A program made the translations under genes and the position numbers. Positions 41,998 to 51,519 of a DNA stretch of 64,000 bases are shown here, piece after piece. Below the pieces are notes generated by a model. It saw nothing but the letters and a program-made list of their open reading frames with translations. It made no database searches and was not told the DNA's origin. Source of the stretch: Leisingera aquaemixtae (GTDB lineage: Bacteria; Pseudomonadota; Alphaproteobacteria; Rhodobacterales; Rhodobacteraceae); NCBI RefSeq assembly GCF_019801145.1, contig NZ_JAHVJQ010000003.1, forward strand, positions 310,001 to 374,000, given 5' to 3'. The stretch's first letter is position 1. Every line of letters begins with the position of its first letter.

Positions 41998-42912
41998 TCA
42001 GGCGGGGTTGATGCGCTCTTCGGTTTCCGTGGCCCTGCGCTCGCGCATCACCGCATAAAGGCCCGCGCTGATGGTCAGCAGTATGCCGAAAGCGGCCAGC
42101 GTGTTCGGCAGTTCGGAGAAGATCAGCCAGCCGAAGAACACCGCCACCGGGATTTCAAGGTATTGCATCGAGGCCAGGGTGGAGGTGGGGGCGAACCGCA
42201 GGCTCCAGGTCATCAGCAGATGCGCCAGGGTGCCAAGCGCGCCGGCCGCGGCCAGCAGGGTCCAAGTGTCTTGCGGCGGCGGGGCAGTGGAGAGGGCGGT
42301 AATCCCGGCGGCATTGCCGATCAGGAACACCGGCGCCAGCAGCACGGTCCCCATGACGCCCGCCACGGCCTGAACCGAGACCGGGTCGGTTTCCTTGGCG
42401 ATCTTGCGGGTGATCAGCATGAACAGGGCAAAGATCACCGCCACCAGCAGCGGCCAAAGCGCGTTCCAGCCGACAGCGGCAAAGCTGGGCTGGATGACCA
42501 GCAGGGTGCCGGTGAAGCCGACGATGCAGGCGCCGAGGCGGCGCAGGCCGACCTGTTCCTTCAGGACGTATTTGCCCAACAGCAGCATCAGGAAGGGCAT
42601 CACGAAGGCAATTGCCACCGCGTCGGCCAAGGGCAGGTAGCGGAAGGCGGTGAACATGGCGCCGATGCCGCCCATCTGCAAGAGCGTGCGCAGGAACAGC
42701 AGCGGCGCCACCCGGCGCGACAGGCTGAGCGGCAGCCGCAGTGCCAGCGCCAGAGGCAGCAGGATCGCGGCCTGGGCGGCAAAGCGGATGAAAACGATCT
42801 GGGCAACCGGCACCCGGTTGGTCAGCAGTTTTGCAATGGCGTCGCCCAGCGGGATCACCATGCAGAAGCCCAGCATCAGGGCGATGCCGAGGAGGGGCCG
42901 GTCCTGTGTCAT
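41998..42912 (-). CDS. EamA/DMT-superfamily membrane transporter
   Basis: The 304-aa protein has ten hydrophobic helices in two EamA halves (about 5-137 and 148-287). The internal repeat is visible from the similar ends of each half (AIAFVMPFLMLLLGKYVLKE and QYLEIPVAVFFGWLIFSE). It exports or imports small metabolites across the inner membrane; the substrate is unknown. Its stop lies 28 bases from the convergent thiamine pyrophosphokinase. Confidence 0.9.
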   Translation of the reverse strand: MTQDRPLLGIALMLGFCMVIPLGDAIAKLLTNRVPVAQIVFIRFAAQAAILLPLALALRLPLSLSRRVAPLLFLRTLLQMGGIGAMFTAFRYLPLADAVAIAFVMPFLMLLLGKYVLKEQVGLRRLGACIVGFTGTLLVIQPSFAAVGWNALWPLLVAVIFALFMLITRKIAKETDPVSVQAVAGVMGTVLLAPVFLIGNAAGITALSTAPPPQDTWTLLAAAGALGTLAHLLMTWSLRFAPTSTLASMQYLEIPVAVFFGWLIFSELPNTLAAFGILLTISAGLYAVMRERRATETEERINPA

Positions 42913-43005
42913 GGCGGCAGGCTAGGCGGGGTGTAGGAAACTTACAAGGTGCGGTTGAAGGCGGGACGGTTTGCGAAAATAGATCCCGGGCCGCTTGCGG
43001 CCCGG

Positions 43006-43078
43006 TTCGCGCCCGTCCCCGCCCCCCAGGGCGGGCGCGAAACGCCCACCCTCGGTGCCGGGCGCGAACCTTTGTTTG
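43006..43078. repeat. two-part GC-rich inverted repeat, copy 2
   Basis: TTCGCGCCCG and CGGGCGCGAA (43006-43015 with 43032-43041) and a following GCCGGGCGCGAACC (43057-43070) mirror copy 1 at 34765-34900 but without the long insert between the halves. It lies past the sdaA stop and may stop transcription. Confidence 0.7.
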
Positions 43079-43112
43079 TTTGTCCCGGCGGGGGCAGTTT
43101 TGGACTTGAAGC

Positions 43113-44486
43113 TCAGCAGTTCGGCACGTTCACCGCGAGGCCGCCGAGCGAGGTTTCCTTGTATTTGTCGTGCATGTCGGCGCCGGTCTGGCGCATGGTC
43201 TCGATGCAGGCGTCCAGCGGCACGAAGTGCTGGCCGTCGCCGCGCAGGGCGAGGGACGCAGCGGAGACCGCCTTGATCGCCGCGAGGCCGTTGCGCTCGA
43301 TGCAGGGCACCTGCACCAGCCCTTTGACCGGATCGCAGGTCATGCCGAGGTGATGCTCCAGCGCGATTTCGGCGGCGTTTTCCACCTGTTCGGGGGTGCC
43401 GCCCATGACGGCGCAGAGGCCTGCGGCGGACATGGCAGAGGCGGAGCCGACTTCGGCCTGGCAGCCGGCCTCAGCACCGGAAATGGAGGCGTTGTATTTC
43501 ACCAGGCCGGCAATTGCGGCGGCGGTCAGCAGGAAGTCTTCGACATGGCTTTCCGACGCCCCCGGCACATGGTCGAGGTAGTAGCGGATCACTGCCGGCA
43601 GGGTGCCTGCGGCGCCGTTGGTCGGCGCGGTCACAACCTGGCCGCCGGCCGCGTTTTCCTCGTTCACCGCCATCGCGTAGACGCTCATCCAGTCGTTGAT
43701 GGTGTGCGGCGCAGTGAGGTTCATGCCGCGCTCGGCCATCAGCGCATCATGGATGCCCTTGGCGCGGCGGCGCACTTTCAATCCGCCGGGCAGGATGCCA
43801 TCACGCTCCAGCCCGCGGTTGATGCAGTCGTTCATCACCTGCCAGATGCGGGCGGTGCCCTTGGCGAGGCTTTCGGAGCAGCCGCGGGAGATCTCGTTGG
43901 CGCGCTTCATCTCGGCAATCGACTTGCCGCTGGCCTTGGCCATCTCCAGCATTTCGGCCGCGGACTTGAACGGGAAGGGGACCGGGTCGCCTTCGTCGGT
44001 GGCCTTGCCTGCAGCGAGTTCCTCCTCGGTGACGACAAAGCCGCCGCCGATCGAGTAGAACACCTGTTTCAGGATCACGTCGCCCTGGGCGTCGGTGGCC
44101 ATCAGGATCATGCCGTTGGCGTGGCCCGGCAGCGCGTGATCGTAGTCAAAGATCATGTCCGCCTTGGGATCGAAGTGCAGCGCGCCCAGACCCTCGGGGT
44201 GCATGGTGTGGGTCTTGTCCAGCTCCGCCAGGAAGGCCTCGGCTTTCTCGTCGTCATAGTCATGGGCGACAAAGCCGCCGAGGCCGAGGATGGTGGCGCG
44301 GTCGGTGGCGTGGCCGACGCCGGTGAAGGCGAGAGAGCCGTGCAGCGAGGCGCGCAGGCCGTGGAATTCAAACGGCGAGGTGCGCATCATGTCGAGGAAG
44401 CGCGCAGCAGCAACCATCGGCCCCATGGTGTGGGAGGACGACGGGCCGATGCCCACTTTGAACATGTCGAAAACGGAGAGGAACAT
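43113..44486 (-). CDS. sdaA: L-serine dehydratase (iron-sulfur, single chain)
   Basis: The 457-aa enzyme starts [20 protein letters not shown], the typical N-terminus. It carries the cysteines of the 4Fe-4S site in [18 protein letters not shown] and [14 protein letters not shown]. It converts L-serine to pyruvate and ammonia. The start overlaps the GST stop by one base (TAATG), so the two are co-translated. Met at 44486 was preferred over a longer antisense-like extension. Confidence 0.96.
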   Translation of the reverse strand: MFLSVFDMFKVGIGPSSSHTMGPMVAAARFLDMMRTSPFEFHGLRASLHGSLAFTGVGHATDRATILGLGGFVAHDYDDEKAEAFLAELDKTHTMHPEGLGALHFDPKADMIFDYDHALPGHANGMILMATDAQGDVILKQVFYSIGGGFVVTEEELAAGKATDEGDPVPFPFKSAAEMLEMAKASGKSIAEMKRANEISRGCSESLAKGTARIWQVMNDCINRGLERDGILPGGLKVRRRAKGIHDALMAERGMNLTAPHTINDWMSVYAMAVNEENAAGGQVVTAPTNGAAGTLPAVIRYYLDHVPGASESHVEDFLLTAAAIAGLVKYNASISGAEAGCQAEVGSASAMSAAGLCAVMGGTPEQVENAAEIALEHHLGMTCDPVKGLVQVPCIERNGLAAIKAVSAASLALRGDGQHFVPLDACIETMRQTGADMHDKYKETSLGGLAVNVPNC

Positions 44487-45193
44487 TAGGTGGCTGATCC
44501 TTCTGGGGGATTGGCGTAGGCCGGGGATGTGAACGGGGTGGCGCCGAGGCCCTCGGCCTCGCGCGCCACAGTAACGGCGGGGCGGCCTTCCAGCCCGGCG
44601 CAGATCCGCTGCAGGCTGGGGTAATGGGCCAGGGTGAACCAGGACTTGTCGGCCTGCGCGGGATAGAGCGCCATCCAGCGGATCTGGCAGGCGAGGTAAT
44701 AATCCAGCACCGACGGCTGCAGCGCGCCAAGCCAGCCGGGGCGGGCGGCGGCGGCCTGGTCGAAGTTGGTCAGATGCCGGTGCAGCCGCTGGCGCAGCAC
44801 GGTTTGCAGCTGGACCTGATCGGCCTTGGCCGCGCCGATGTATTTGTCCGGGTAGAACAGCATCCGCAGGTCGGCGTGCAGCGTGTTGGAGGCAAAGAAC
44901 AGCCACTTCAGGAACGCCGCGCGGTCCGCGCTGCCGGGCTGCGGCGCCATCGCGCCGTGGCGTTCGGACAGCCACAAGAGGATGGCGGCGGTTTCAAAAA
45001 CCGGCCCGTCCGGGGTTTCCAGCACCGGGATCAGCCCGTTCGGGTTCAGCGCCCGGTATTCGGGGCTGTTCTGCGCCTCTGCGCGGCGGTCGACCAGCAG
45101 GGTTTCATAGGGCTGGCCAAGCTCCTCCAGCACCAGCCGGATGACCAGTGAGGCGTTGTCGGGGGCGTAGTGCAGGCGGTATTCGGGTTTCAT
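44486..45193 (-). CDS. glutathione S-transferase family protein
   Basis: The 235-aa protein has a thioredoxin-like N-terminal domain (LHYAPDNASLVIRLVLEELG, then NPNGLIPVLETPDG) and a helical C-terminal domain from about 88. The Ser-14 region could supply the catalytic hydroxyl. The role may be detoxification or a cofactor-free isomerase step. It is coupled to sdaA by a one-base overlap; the functional link is not obvious. Confidence 0.9.
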   Translation of the reverse strand: MKPEYRLHYAPDNASLVIRLVLEELGQPYETLLVDRRAEAQNSPEYRALNPNGLIPVLETPDGPVFETAAILLWLSERHGAMAPQPGSADRAAFLKWLFFASNTLHADLRMLFYPDKYIGAAKADQVQLQTVLRQRLHRHLTNFDQAAAARPGWLGALQPSVLDYYLACQIRWMALYPAQADKSWFTLAHYPSLQRICAGLEGRPAVTVAREAEGLGATPFTSPAYANPPEGSAT

Positions 45194-45480
45194 GACGCAA
45201 CATTATAACTCGGACCGGCGGAATATGTGTCCGTTTCCGGCGTTTCCAATAGGAAACCCGCCTTTGTGATATATGTTTGGCCAAGCGGCCCCGAAGCGGC
45301 GGATAGACGCCGTTCAGATCCGGCGCAACGGCAGGCTGGTGAGAGGTCACTCAAGACGTATGGAGCTTGACGCGCGGTTGTGGCGGTGGAACCGTTCTAC
45401 TCAAAGTGGGATGTAAAGGAGCCTTTTGCATTTCAGCCGCGTCATTTTTTGCCATTTTCAAAACAACTGGGAAGGTTTCG

Positions 45481-46851
45481 ATGAATAATTTGGTTAGCAA
45501 ATCTGGCACTTTCATTTGCTCGACGGCAGTGGCCCTCGCAATGGCGGGCGCTGTCCATTCACATGATGGGCCGAGTGAAGCTCTTGGAAAGGTTCACGAA
45601 AACATCGTGATCCGTGGTGCTAAGGTTTTTGATGGCTGCACGCCGGAACTGGAGGCTGCGGATGTACTGATATCCGGGAACCTCATTACCCAAATCGAAC
45701 CCAATCTGGATGCGCCGGCGGATGCGCTGGTTATCGAGGCTGACGGTCAAGTGCTCATGCCCGGCCTGATCGATGCGCATTGGCATGGGGTCATCGCGAC
45801 GGCAACAGTGGCGCGGCTCATGGGCTCCGGAGAAGGATATTGGAACCTGATCGCCGCGAAGGCGCAGCGGGATGTGCTCTATCGTGGATTTACCACGATT
45901 CGCGATGCCGGCGGGCCGATGTTTGACATCGCTCGAGCGACCGACGAGGGCCTGATTGTCGGACCGCGTGTCTATCCTTCAGGACCGCAACTGACGCAAA
46001 CCTCGGGGCACGGCGACTTCAGGTCGACAAACGATGTACCCGCGGAACACGGTCACCTCCACCCGTTTGAACGTGCGGGAATGTTCTACGTCGCCGACGG
46101 GGTTCCCGAAGTACTCAAGCGCGCGCGCGAAGTCCTGATGGGGGGCGCAACCCAAGTGAAGGTCCATGGCGGTGGCGGGGTCACCTCGGCCTACGATCCG
46201 ATTCACACGGTCCAGTACACCCTCGAGGAAATCCGCGCCGCCGTAACTGTCGCCGAGGGTTGGGGTACCTACGTTTTGACCCACACGATTTCGGACGAGT
46301 CGGTCAATCACGCGATGGACGCTGGTGTAAAAAGCATCGAGCACGGCCACCTTGTCACGCGAGAGACACTCCAGCGGATGGCCGACGAAGATGTCTGGCT
46401 CAGTATTCAACCCTTCCTCGACGACGAGGATGCGCCGACCCTGCCGAGTGCCGACAGCCGAGCAAAATATGCGCGTGTCACCGAAGGCACGGATTTCGTG
46501 TATCCAACGGCAAAGGAGCTCGGAGTGAAGATAGCCTTCGGCACGGATGCATTGTTTGATGAGAACCTTGCCGCGCGTCAGGGCGCGCAACTTGTCAAGC
46601 TGAAGAAATGGTTCACACCTTTCGAAGCACTGAAGATGGCGACCTGTGACAATGCCGAATTGCTCAAGATGTCCGGTGAACTCAACCCGTATCAGGAAGG
46701 GGCGCTCGGAGTCGTCGAGGTTGGTGCCTATGCCGATCTGATCTTGGTCGATGGCAATCCGCTTGAAAACCTCGACCTGGTTGGTGATCCCGCCGAAAAC
46801 TTTGACCTGATCATGAAGGATGGTGTGATCTACAAACTCTCTCTGGACTGA
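45481..46851 (+). CDS. secreted amidohydrolase, prolidase-like (binuclear metal)
   Basis: The 456-aa protein has a signal peptide (MNNLVSKSGTFICSTAVALAMAGAVHS) and the amidohydrolase metal ligands His100/His102 (DAHWH), Lys227 (QVKVHG), His268 (LTHT), His288 (IEHGH) and Asp356 (FGTDA). Spacing matches the Xaa-Pro dipeptidase-like branch with a carboxylated lysine. Substrate unknown; imidazolonepropionase-like function is an alternative. Base composition is lower in GC than the neighbours, and it sits alone in the local order, so transfer is likely. The ATG follows GGGAAGG. Confidence 0.87.
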   Translation: MNNLVSKSGTFICSTAVALAMAGAVHSHDGPSEALGKVHENIVIRGAKVFDGCTPELEAADVLISGNLITQIEPNLDAPADALVIEADGQVLMPGLIDAHWHGVIATATVARLMGSGEGYWNLIAAKAQRDVLYRGFTTIRDAGGPMFDIARATDEGLIVGPRVYPSGPQLTQTSGHGDFRSTNDVPAEHGHLHPFERAGMFYVADGVPEVLKRAREVLMGGATQVKVHGGGGVTSAYDPIHTVQYTLEEIRAAVTVAEGWGTYVLTHTISDESVNHAMDAGVKSIEHGHLVTRETLQRMADEDVWLSIQPFLDDEDAPTLPSADSRAKYARVTEGTDFVYPTAKELGVKIAFGTDALFDENLAARQGAQLVKLKKWFTPFEALKMATCDNAELLKMSGELNPYQEGALGVVEVGAYADLILVDGNPLENLDLVGDPAENFDLIMKDGVIYKLSLD

Positions 46852-46877
46852 GGAAGGCCGGATTCATTCCAGAGTAG

Positions 46878-46902
46878 GGCGATTGCGAGAGAGGCAATCG
46901 CC
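46878..46902 (+). terminator. hairpin after the amidohydrolase
   Basis: GGCGATTGC pairs with GCAATCGCC (46878-46886 with 46894-46902), 26 bases past the stop. There is no T tract, so it is a candidate only. Confidence 0.45.
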
Positions 46903-47014
46903 AATGTCGGCAACATCCGCGCCGCAGGCTTTCGGAAGAGCCGCAGGGAGCGGCCGGTTCGAGACAGGTTTGCTTGGCGCGTTCCAGGCCGTTGCTCAGA
47001 AGGCGGATACCGGC

Positions 47015-47794
47015 TCAGACCCGCCGGGCGCTGCAGACGAAGTGGGTGAGGGAGAAGAAGAACCGTCCCTCCTGCGCCAGTTCCCCCTGCTCTTGCGCCC
47101 AGGCGGCGGCGTCGTCTGCGTCGGTGGCGCCGCTCTCGACCGCGTAGGCGCGGATCAGGCGGATCATCATCGCCGCCATTCCGTCTGGGCGCAGGCTGGT
47201 GTCGCAGATGGTGAGCGGTTGCAGGGTTTCGGGCGCATAGCCGCAGCCGCGCAGCTCCTCCGGCAGCCGGGCGGGCAGGGCGCGTTCAGCCATATGGGCG
47301 TCCCAGATGTCCAGGAATCGCTGCATCCGGGCGGCGTTGTCGCTGTGCCACGCCAGCGTGTCCCAGTGGATGTCGCCGATCACCAGGCGGCCGTTTGGCT
47401 GCAGCACGTGGTGCAGGGCGCGCAGCACCGGGCGGCGGCTGGTGATGTATTCGAACACTTGCACCGACACCGCCTTGTCAAAGCTTTCCGGCTCGAACGG
47501 CAGGCTTGCGGCGTCGCTTTCCGTGAGGGTGGTGTTTGCGCGCCCCTCCAGCCGCTGGCGGGCGGCGGCGAGCATGTCGGGGCTGGCGTCCAGCCCGGTC
47601 ACATGGCCCGCGGGGCCGACGGTGCGGGCGAGTTCCAGTGTCAGCAGACCGTTGCCGCAGCCAAGGTCCAGAATGCGGTCGCCCGGCTGTGGCTGCAGGG
47701 CGTCGAAATTGGCCCGCCGGCGGCGGGAGATGTCGGCGCCCTGATAGGCATCCTCCAGCACGCGGGTGGTTTCCTCGTCGAATTGCAGCATCAT
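47015..47794 (-). CDS. SAM-dependent methyltransferase (UbiE/type 11-like)
   Basis: The 259-aa protein has motif I ILDLGCGNGLL (41-51), the acidic GLDAS (73-77 area) and the motif IV-like FDKAVSVQVFEYI. It is soluble with normal length for class I methyltransferases. The substrate is unknown; relatives act on arsenite, quinones or small molecules, but no arsenic-type Cys triad is present. It is convergent with the amidohydrolase and divergent from rpiA. Confidence 0.87.
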   Translation of the reverse strand: MMLQFDEETTRVLEDAYQGADISRRRRANFDALQPQPGDRILDLGCGNGLLTLELARTVGPAGHVTGLDASPDMLAAARQRLEGRANTTLTESDAASLPFEPESFDKAVSVQVFEYITSRRPVLRALHHVLQPNGRLVIGDIHWDTLAWHSDNAARMQRFLDIWDAHMAERALPARLPEELRGCGYAPETLQPLTICDTSLRPDGMAAMMIRLIRAYAVESGATDADDAAAWAQEQGELAQEGRFFFSLTHFVCSARRV

Positions 47795-47934
47795 GTCCCT
47801 CCTAAGAGGATGAGGACTAGTGCAAATGGGCCCGGTTTCCAGCCCGGCGGCGGCGGGGTGCGGAAAATGCCCCCTCGCGCGGGGGCGGCTGACCGCCTAT
47901 AACGGCGCAGGAAGCGTAATCATGGAGACCAGTG

Positions 47935-48723
47935 ATGACCGGAGAGCTGTCCCCCATCGACAAGGCGAAGTTCGTCGCGGCCAAGCGGGCGGCGGAGATG
48001 GTCGAGGACGGGATGCGGGTGGGCCTGGGCACCGGCTCCACCGCGGCCTGGCTGGTGCGCTGCCTGGGCGAGATGGTGAGCCGCGAAGGGCTGCGGATCA
48101 CCGCGGTGCCGACCTCCAGCCGCACCGCGGCGCTGGCGCGGGACGTAGGCATCGACGTGGTGTCGCTGGATGAGGCCAAATGGCTGGACATGACCATCGA
48201 CGGCGCTGACGAGTTCGACCCGGATCTGAACCTGATCAAGGGCGGCGGCGGCGCGCATCTGCAGGAGAAGATCGTCGCCACGGCCTCGGACCAGATGGTG
48301 GTGATTGCCGACGCCAGCAAGATGGTGGAGACGCTGGGCGCCTTCCCGCTGCCGGTGGAAGTGCTGCCGTTCGGCTGGCAGAGCAGCCAGGCGCTGATCG
48401 AGGAGACGCTGGTGTCGATGGATGTGATGGGCCGCACCTCGACCCTGCGGATGAACGGCGAGGTGCCGTTTGTGAGCGACGAGGGGAACTATATCCTCGA
48501 CCTGCATCTGAAGCGGATCGGCAATGCCCGCCAGCTGGCGCTGGTGCTGAACCAGATTCCGGGCGTGATCGAGAACGGGCTGTTCATCGACATCTGCGAC
48601 ACCGTGGTGATCGGATACGGCGACGGGCGGGTCGAGGTGCGCGACATCAACGAGGGCACCGTCGAGAAGGACAAGCTGGATTTTGTCGAGAACGACAATC
48701 TGTTCACCGATCTGATGGATTGA
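47935..48723 (+). CDS. rpiA: ribose-5-phosphate isomerase A
   Basis: The 262-aa protein has the RpiA motifs GLGTGSTAAW (30-39), the DGADEFDPDLNLIKGGGGA block and the normal length. It interconverts ribose-5-phosphate and ribulose-5-phosphate. The ATG at 47935 was taken; an adjacent GTG at 47932 is also possible. GGAGA precedes it. gor follows on the same strand after a repeat-bearing gap. Confidence 0.96.
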   Translation: MTGELSPIDKAKFVAAKRAAEMVEDGMRVGLGTGSTAAWLVRCLGEMVSREGLRITAVPTSSRTAALARDVGIDVVSLDEAKWLDMTIDGADEFDPDLNLIKGGGGAHLQEKIVATASDQMVVIADASKMVETLGAFPLPVEVLPFGWQSSQALIEETLVSMDVMGRTSTLRMNGEVPFVSDEGNYILDLHLKRIGNARQLALVLNQIPGVIENGLFIDICDTVVIGYGDGRVEVRDINEGTVEKDKLDFVENDNLFTDLMD

Positions 48724-48728
48724 GTTTC

Positions 48729-48790
48729 GCCCGGCCAACCCCCGCGGGGCGGGCGCTTGCAGCACCCGCGCTGAGGACCGGGCGCTGCCC
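48729..48790 (+). repeat. GC-rich repeat copy between rpiA and gor
   Basis: It begins with CGCCCGGCC and ends with ACCGGGCGCTGCCC (core 48780-48790), the same elements that build the copies near lepA, but in a rearranged order. Confidence 0.55.
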
Positions 48791-48942
48791 TGCGCCTTGC
48801 AGGTGAGGCCTTTCGCCTCACAAGCCTGTGCAAATTCAATGCAAAAGGTTGAATGCGGCGCGGGAACGCCCACTTGGGCATATGGCGTTTGGTGGTCCGT
48901 TATGGGATACACCACCTCAAGAAATGCAAAGGGCGGAACTTC

Positions 48943-50298
48943 ATGAGCTTTGATTACGATCTGTTTGTCATCGGCGGCGGCTCCGGCGGGGTGCGGGCGG
49001 CGCGGGTTGCGGCGCAGGAAGGCGCCAAGGTGGCGCTGGCCGAAGAGGACCGCTATGGCGGCACCTGCGTGATCCGCGGCTGCGTGCCGAAAAAGCTGAT
49101 GGTGTTCGCCAGCGAATATTCCGCCATGGTCGAGGACGCCCGCGCCTATGGCTGGGACATCAAGCCCGGCGCCTTTGACTGGGATGCCTTCAAGGGCAAG
49201 CTGCACGGCGAGCTGGACCGGCTGGAAGGCATCTACCGCAACATCCTGAAGAACAACGGGGTCGAAAGCTTCGACAGCCGCGCCAAGCTGGCTGACGCCC
49301 ATACGGTGGAGCTGGCCGACGGCACCCGCAAAACCGCCAAGCATATCCTGATTGCCACCGGCGGCTGGCCAGCGGTGCCGGAGTTCCCGGGCTCGGAGCT
49401 GGCGATCACCTCGAACGAGATGTTCCACCTGGACAAGCTGCCGGAGACGCTGCTGATCGTCGGCGGCGGCTATATCGCCAGCGAATTTGCCGGCATCATG
49501 AACGGGCTGGGCGTCAAGACCACGCAGTTCTACCGCGGCGCGCAGATCCTGCGCGGATTCGACGACGAGGCGCGCGGGCTGATCAGCGAGGAAATGTGCC
49601 AGGCGGGCATCGACGTGCATCTGGGCACCAACGTGCTGGAGATGCGCAAGGAAGGCGATAAGATCTGGGTGAAGTCCACCAACGGCCAGGAGCGGCTGTT
49701 CGACAAGGTGATGTATGCCACCGGCCGCACCCCCAATGCCGACAACCTCGGGCTGGAGGAGATCGGGGTGGAGCGCGGCCGCAAGGGCGAGATCATCGTG
49801 GATGAATACAGCCAGACCTCGGTGCCGTCGGTTTATGCGATCGGCGATGTGACCGACCGGGTGGCGCTGACGCCGGTGGCGATCCGCGAGGCGATGGCCT
49901 TTGTCGAGACCGTGTTCAAGGGCAACCCGACCAGCCCGGACCATGAGCTGATCCCGACCGCGATCTTCACCCAGCCGGAGATGGGCACCATCGGTCTCAG
50001 CGAGGAAGAGGCAAGCGAGCGGGAGCCGATCGAGGTCTATGCGACCTCCTTCAAGCCGATGCAGCAGGCGTTTGCGGGCCGGGCGCAGCGGGTGCTGATG
50101 AAGCTGATCGTTTCGAAGGCATCCCGCAAGGTGCTGGGCTGCCATATCGTCGCACCCGGTGCGGGCGAGATGATCCAGCTGGCCGGAATCGCCGTAAAAA
50201 TGGGTGCAACCAAAGAAGATTTCGACCGCACGGTTGCGGTGCACCCGACAATGTCGGAAGAGTTGGTAACACTGAAAACTCCGGTGCGCTCGACCTGA
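48943..50298 (+). CDS. gor: glutathione-disulfide reductase
   Basis: The 451-aa flavoprotein has the FAD motif GGGSGGVRAAR (11-21) and the redox-active pair Cys42/Cys47 in GGTCVIRGCVPKK. An NADPH-binding domain and the dimerisation domain ending HPTMSEELVTL with its catalytic His follow. It keeps glutathione reduced. The start at 48943 matches the family N-terminus. A GST gene is encoded 4 kb away. Confidence 0.95.
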   Translation: MSFDYDLFVIGGGSGGVRAARVAAQEGAKVALAEEDRYGGTCVIRGCVPKKLMVFASEYSAMVEDARAYGWDIKPGAFDWDAFKGKLHGELDRLEGIYRNILKNNGVESFDSRAKLADAHTVELADGTRKTAKHILIATGGWPAVPEFPGSELAITSNEMFHLDKLPETLLIVGGGYIASEFAGIMNGLGVKTTQFYRGAQILRGFDDEARGLISEEMCQAGIDVHLGTNVLEMRKEGDKIWVKSTNGQERLFDKVMYATGRTPNADNLGLEEIGVERGRKGEIIVDEYSQTSVPSVYAIGDVTDRVALTPVAIREAMAFVETVFKGNPTSPDHELIPTAIFTQPEMGTIGLSEEEASEREPIEVYATSFKPMQQAFAGRAQRVLMKLIVSKASRKVLGCHIVAPGAGEMIQLAGIAVKMGATKEDFDRTVAVHPTMSEELVTLKTPVRST

Positions 50299-50379
50299 GC
50301 GGGCAAACCGGCAAGAATAGAACACACATGCTGCCCTTTCTGAAGAGGGGAAGGGCGGCAGCAAACGGATAGGAGACAA

Positions 50380-51519
50380 ATGGCGGGCAATAGCGGTGGC
50401 CCATGGGGGGGCGGTGGCTCCTCCGGCGGCGGAGGCGGCAACCGGGGCAACAACGGCGGCGGGCGCAAGCCCGAGGATCCCCAGATCCCCGAAATCGATG
50501 AGCTGGTGAAAAAAGGCCAGGAGCAGCTGCGCGTGCTGATGGGCGGGCGCGGCGGCTCCGGCGGCGGCCGCGGCGGGCGCGGCGGGCCGGGCGGCGGCGC
50601 GCCGCTGTTCACCAAGGGCACCCTGGGGCTTGCGGCGATCGCCGGCGTGGTGCTGTGGGGCTTTGCCAGCATTTATACCGTCAAGCCGGAAGAGCAGTCG
50701 GTGGAACTGTTCCTTGGCGAATATTCCGACACCGGCCTGCCGGGCCTGAACTTTGCCCCTTGGCCGCTGGTCACCTATGAGGTGATTCCGGTCCGGGTCG
50801 AGCAGACCGAGAACATCGGCTCCGGCGCCCGGGGCTCTGACGCGGGGCTGATGCTGACCGGCGACGAGAACATCATCGACGTGGATTTCCAAGTGGTGTG
50901 GAACATCTCCGACCCGGCGCGGTTCCTGTTCAACCTGCGCGACCCGCGCTCGACCATCAACGCGGTATCGGAATCGGCGATGCGCGAGATCATCGCCCAA
51001 TCCGAGCTGGCGCCGATCCTGAACCGCGACCGCGGAGCCATCACTGCCCGTCTGGAAGAGCTGATCCAGGACACCCTGGACAGCTACGACAGCGGCGTGA
51101 ACATCGTCCGGGTGAACTTTGACGGCGCCGACCCGCCGGAGCCGGTGAAGGACGCCTTCCGCGAAGTGCAGTCCGCAGGCCAGGAACGCGACCGGCTGGA
51201 GAAGCAGGCTGATGCCTATGCCAACCGCAAGCTGGCGGGCGCCCGCGGCCAGGCGGCGCAGACGCTGGAAGAGGCCGAGGCCTACCGTGCGCAGGTTGTG
51301 AACGAGGCGCAGGGTGAGGCGAGCCGCTTCAGCGCGGTTCTGGCGGAATACCAGAAAGCGCCGGAAGTGACCCGCAAGCGCCTGTACCTTGAAACCATGG
51401 AAGAGGTTCTGAGCCGGGTCGACAAGATCATCCTGGATGACACTGCAGGCGGCGAAGGCCAGGGCGTCGTGCCCTATCTGCCGCTCAATGAACTGCGCAA
51501 ATCGCAGGAGGGCAACTGA
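50380..51519 (+). CDS. hflK: HflK, SPFH-domain protease regulator
   Basis: The 379-aa protein has a Gly-rich cytoplasmic N-terminus (1-75), one membrane helix (about 79-97), a band-7/SPFH domain and a helical tail. HflK and HflC form the large membrane cage that encloses FtsH and tunes its proteolysis. Its stop overlaps the hflC start (TGATG). The full order hflK-hflC-DUF2065-degP is the usual alphaproteobacterial arrangement. Confidence 0.96.
   Translation: MAGNSGGPWGGGGSSGGGGGNRGNNGGGRKPEDPQIPEIDELVKKGQEQLRVLMGGRGGSGGGRGGRGGPGGGAPLFTKGTLGLAAIAGVVLWGFASIYTVKPEEQSVELFLGEYSDTGLPGLNFAPWPLVTYEVIPVRVEQTENIGSGARGSDAGLMLTGDENIIDVDFQVVWNISDPARFLFNLRDPRSTINAVSESAMREIIAQSELAPILNRDRGAITARLEELIQDTLDSYDSGVNIVRVNFDGADPPEPVKDAFREVQSAGQERDRLEKQADAYANRKLAGARGQAAQTLEEAEAYRAQVVNEAQGEASRFSAVLAEYQKAPEVTRKRLYLETMEEVLSRVDKIILDDTAGGEGQGVVPYLPLNELRKSQEGN

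Noticed and set aside
47920-51000. 1026-residue minus-strand frame over rpiA, gor and hflK
   Set aside because: It crosses three clearly recognised genes on the other strand and shows shadow-type His/Arg/Gly composition.
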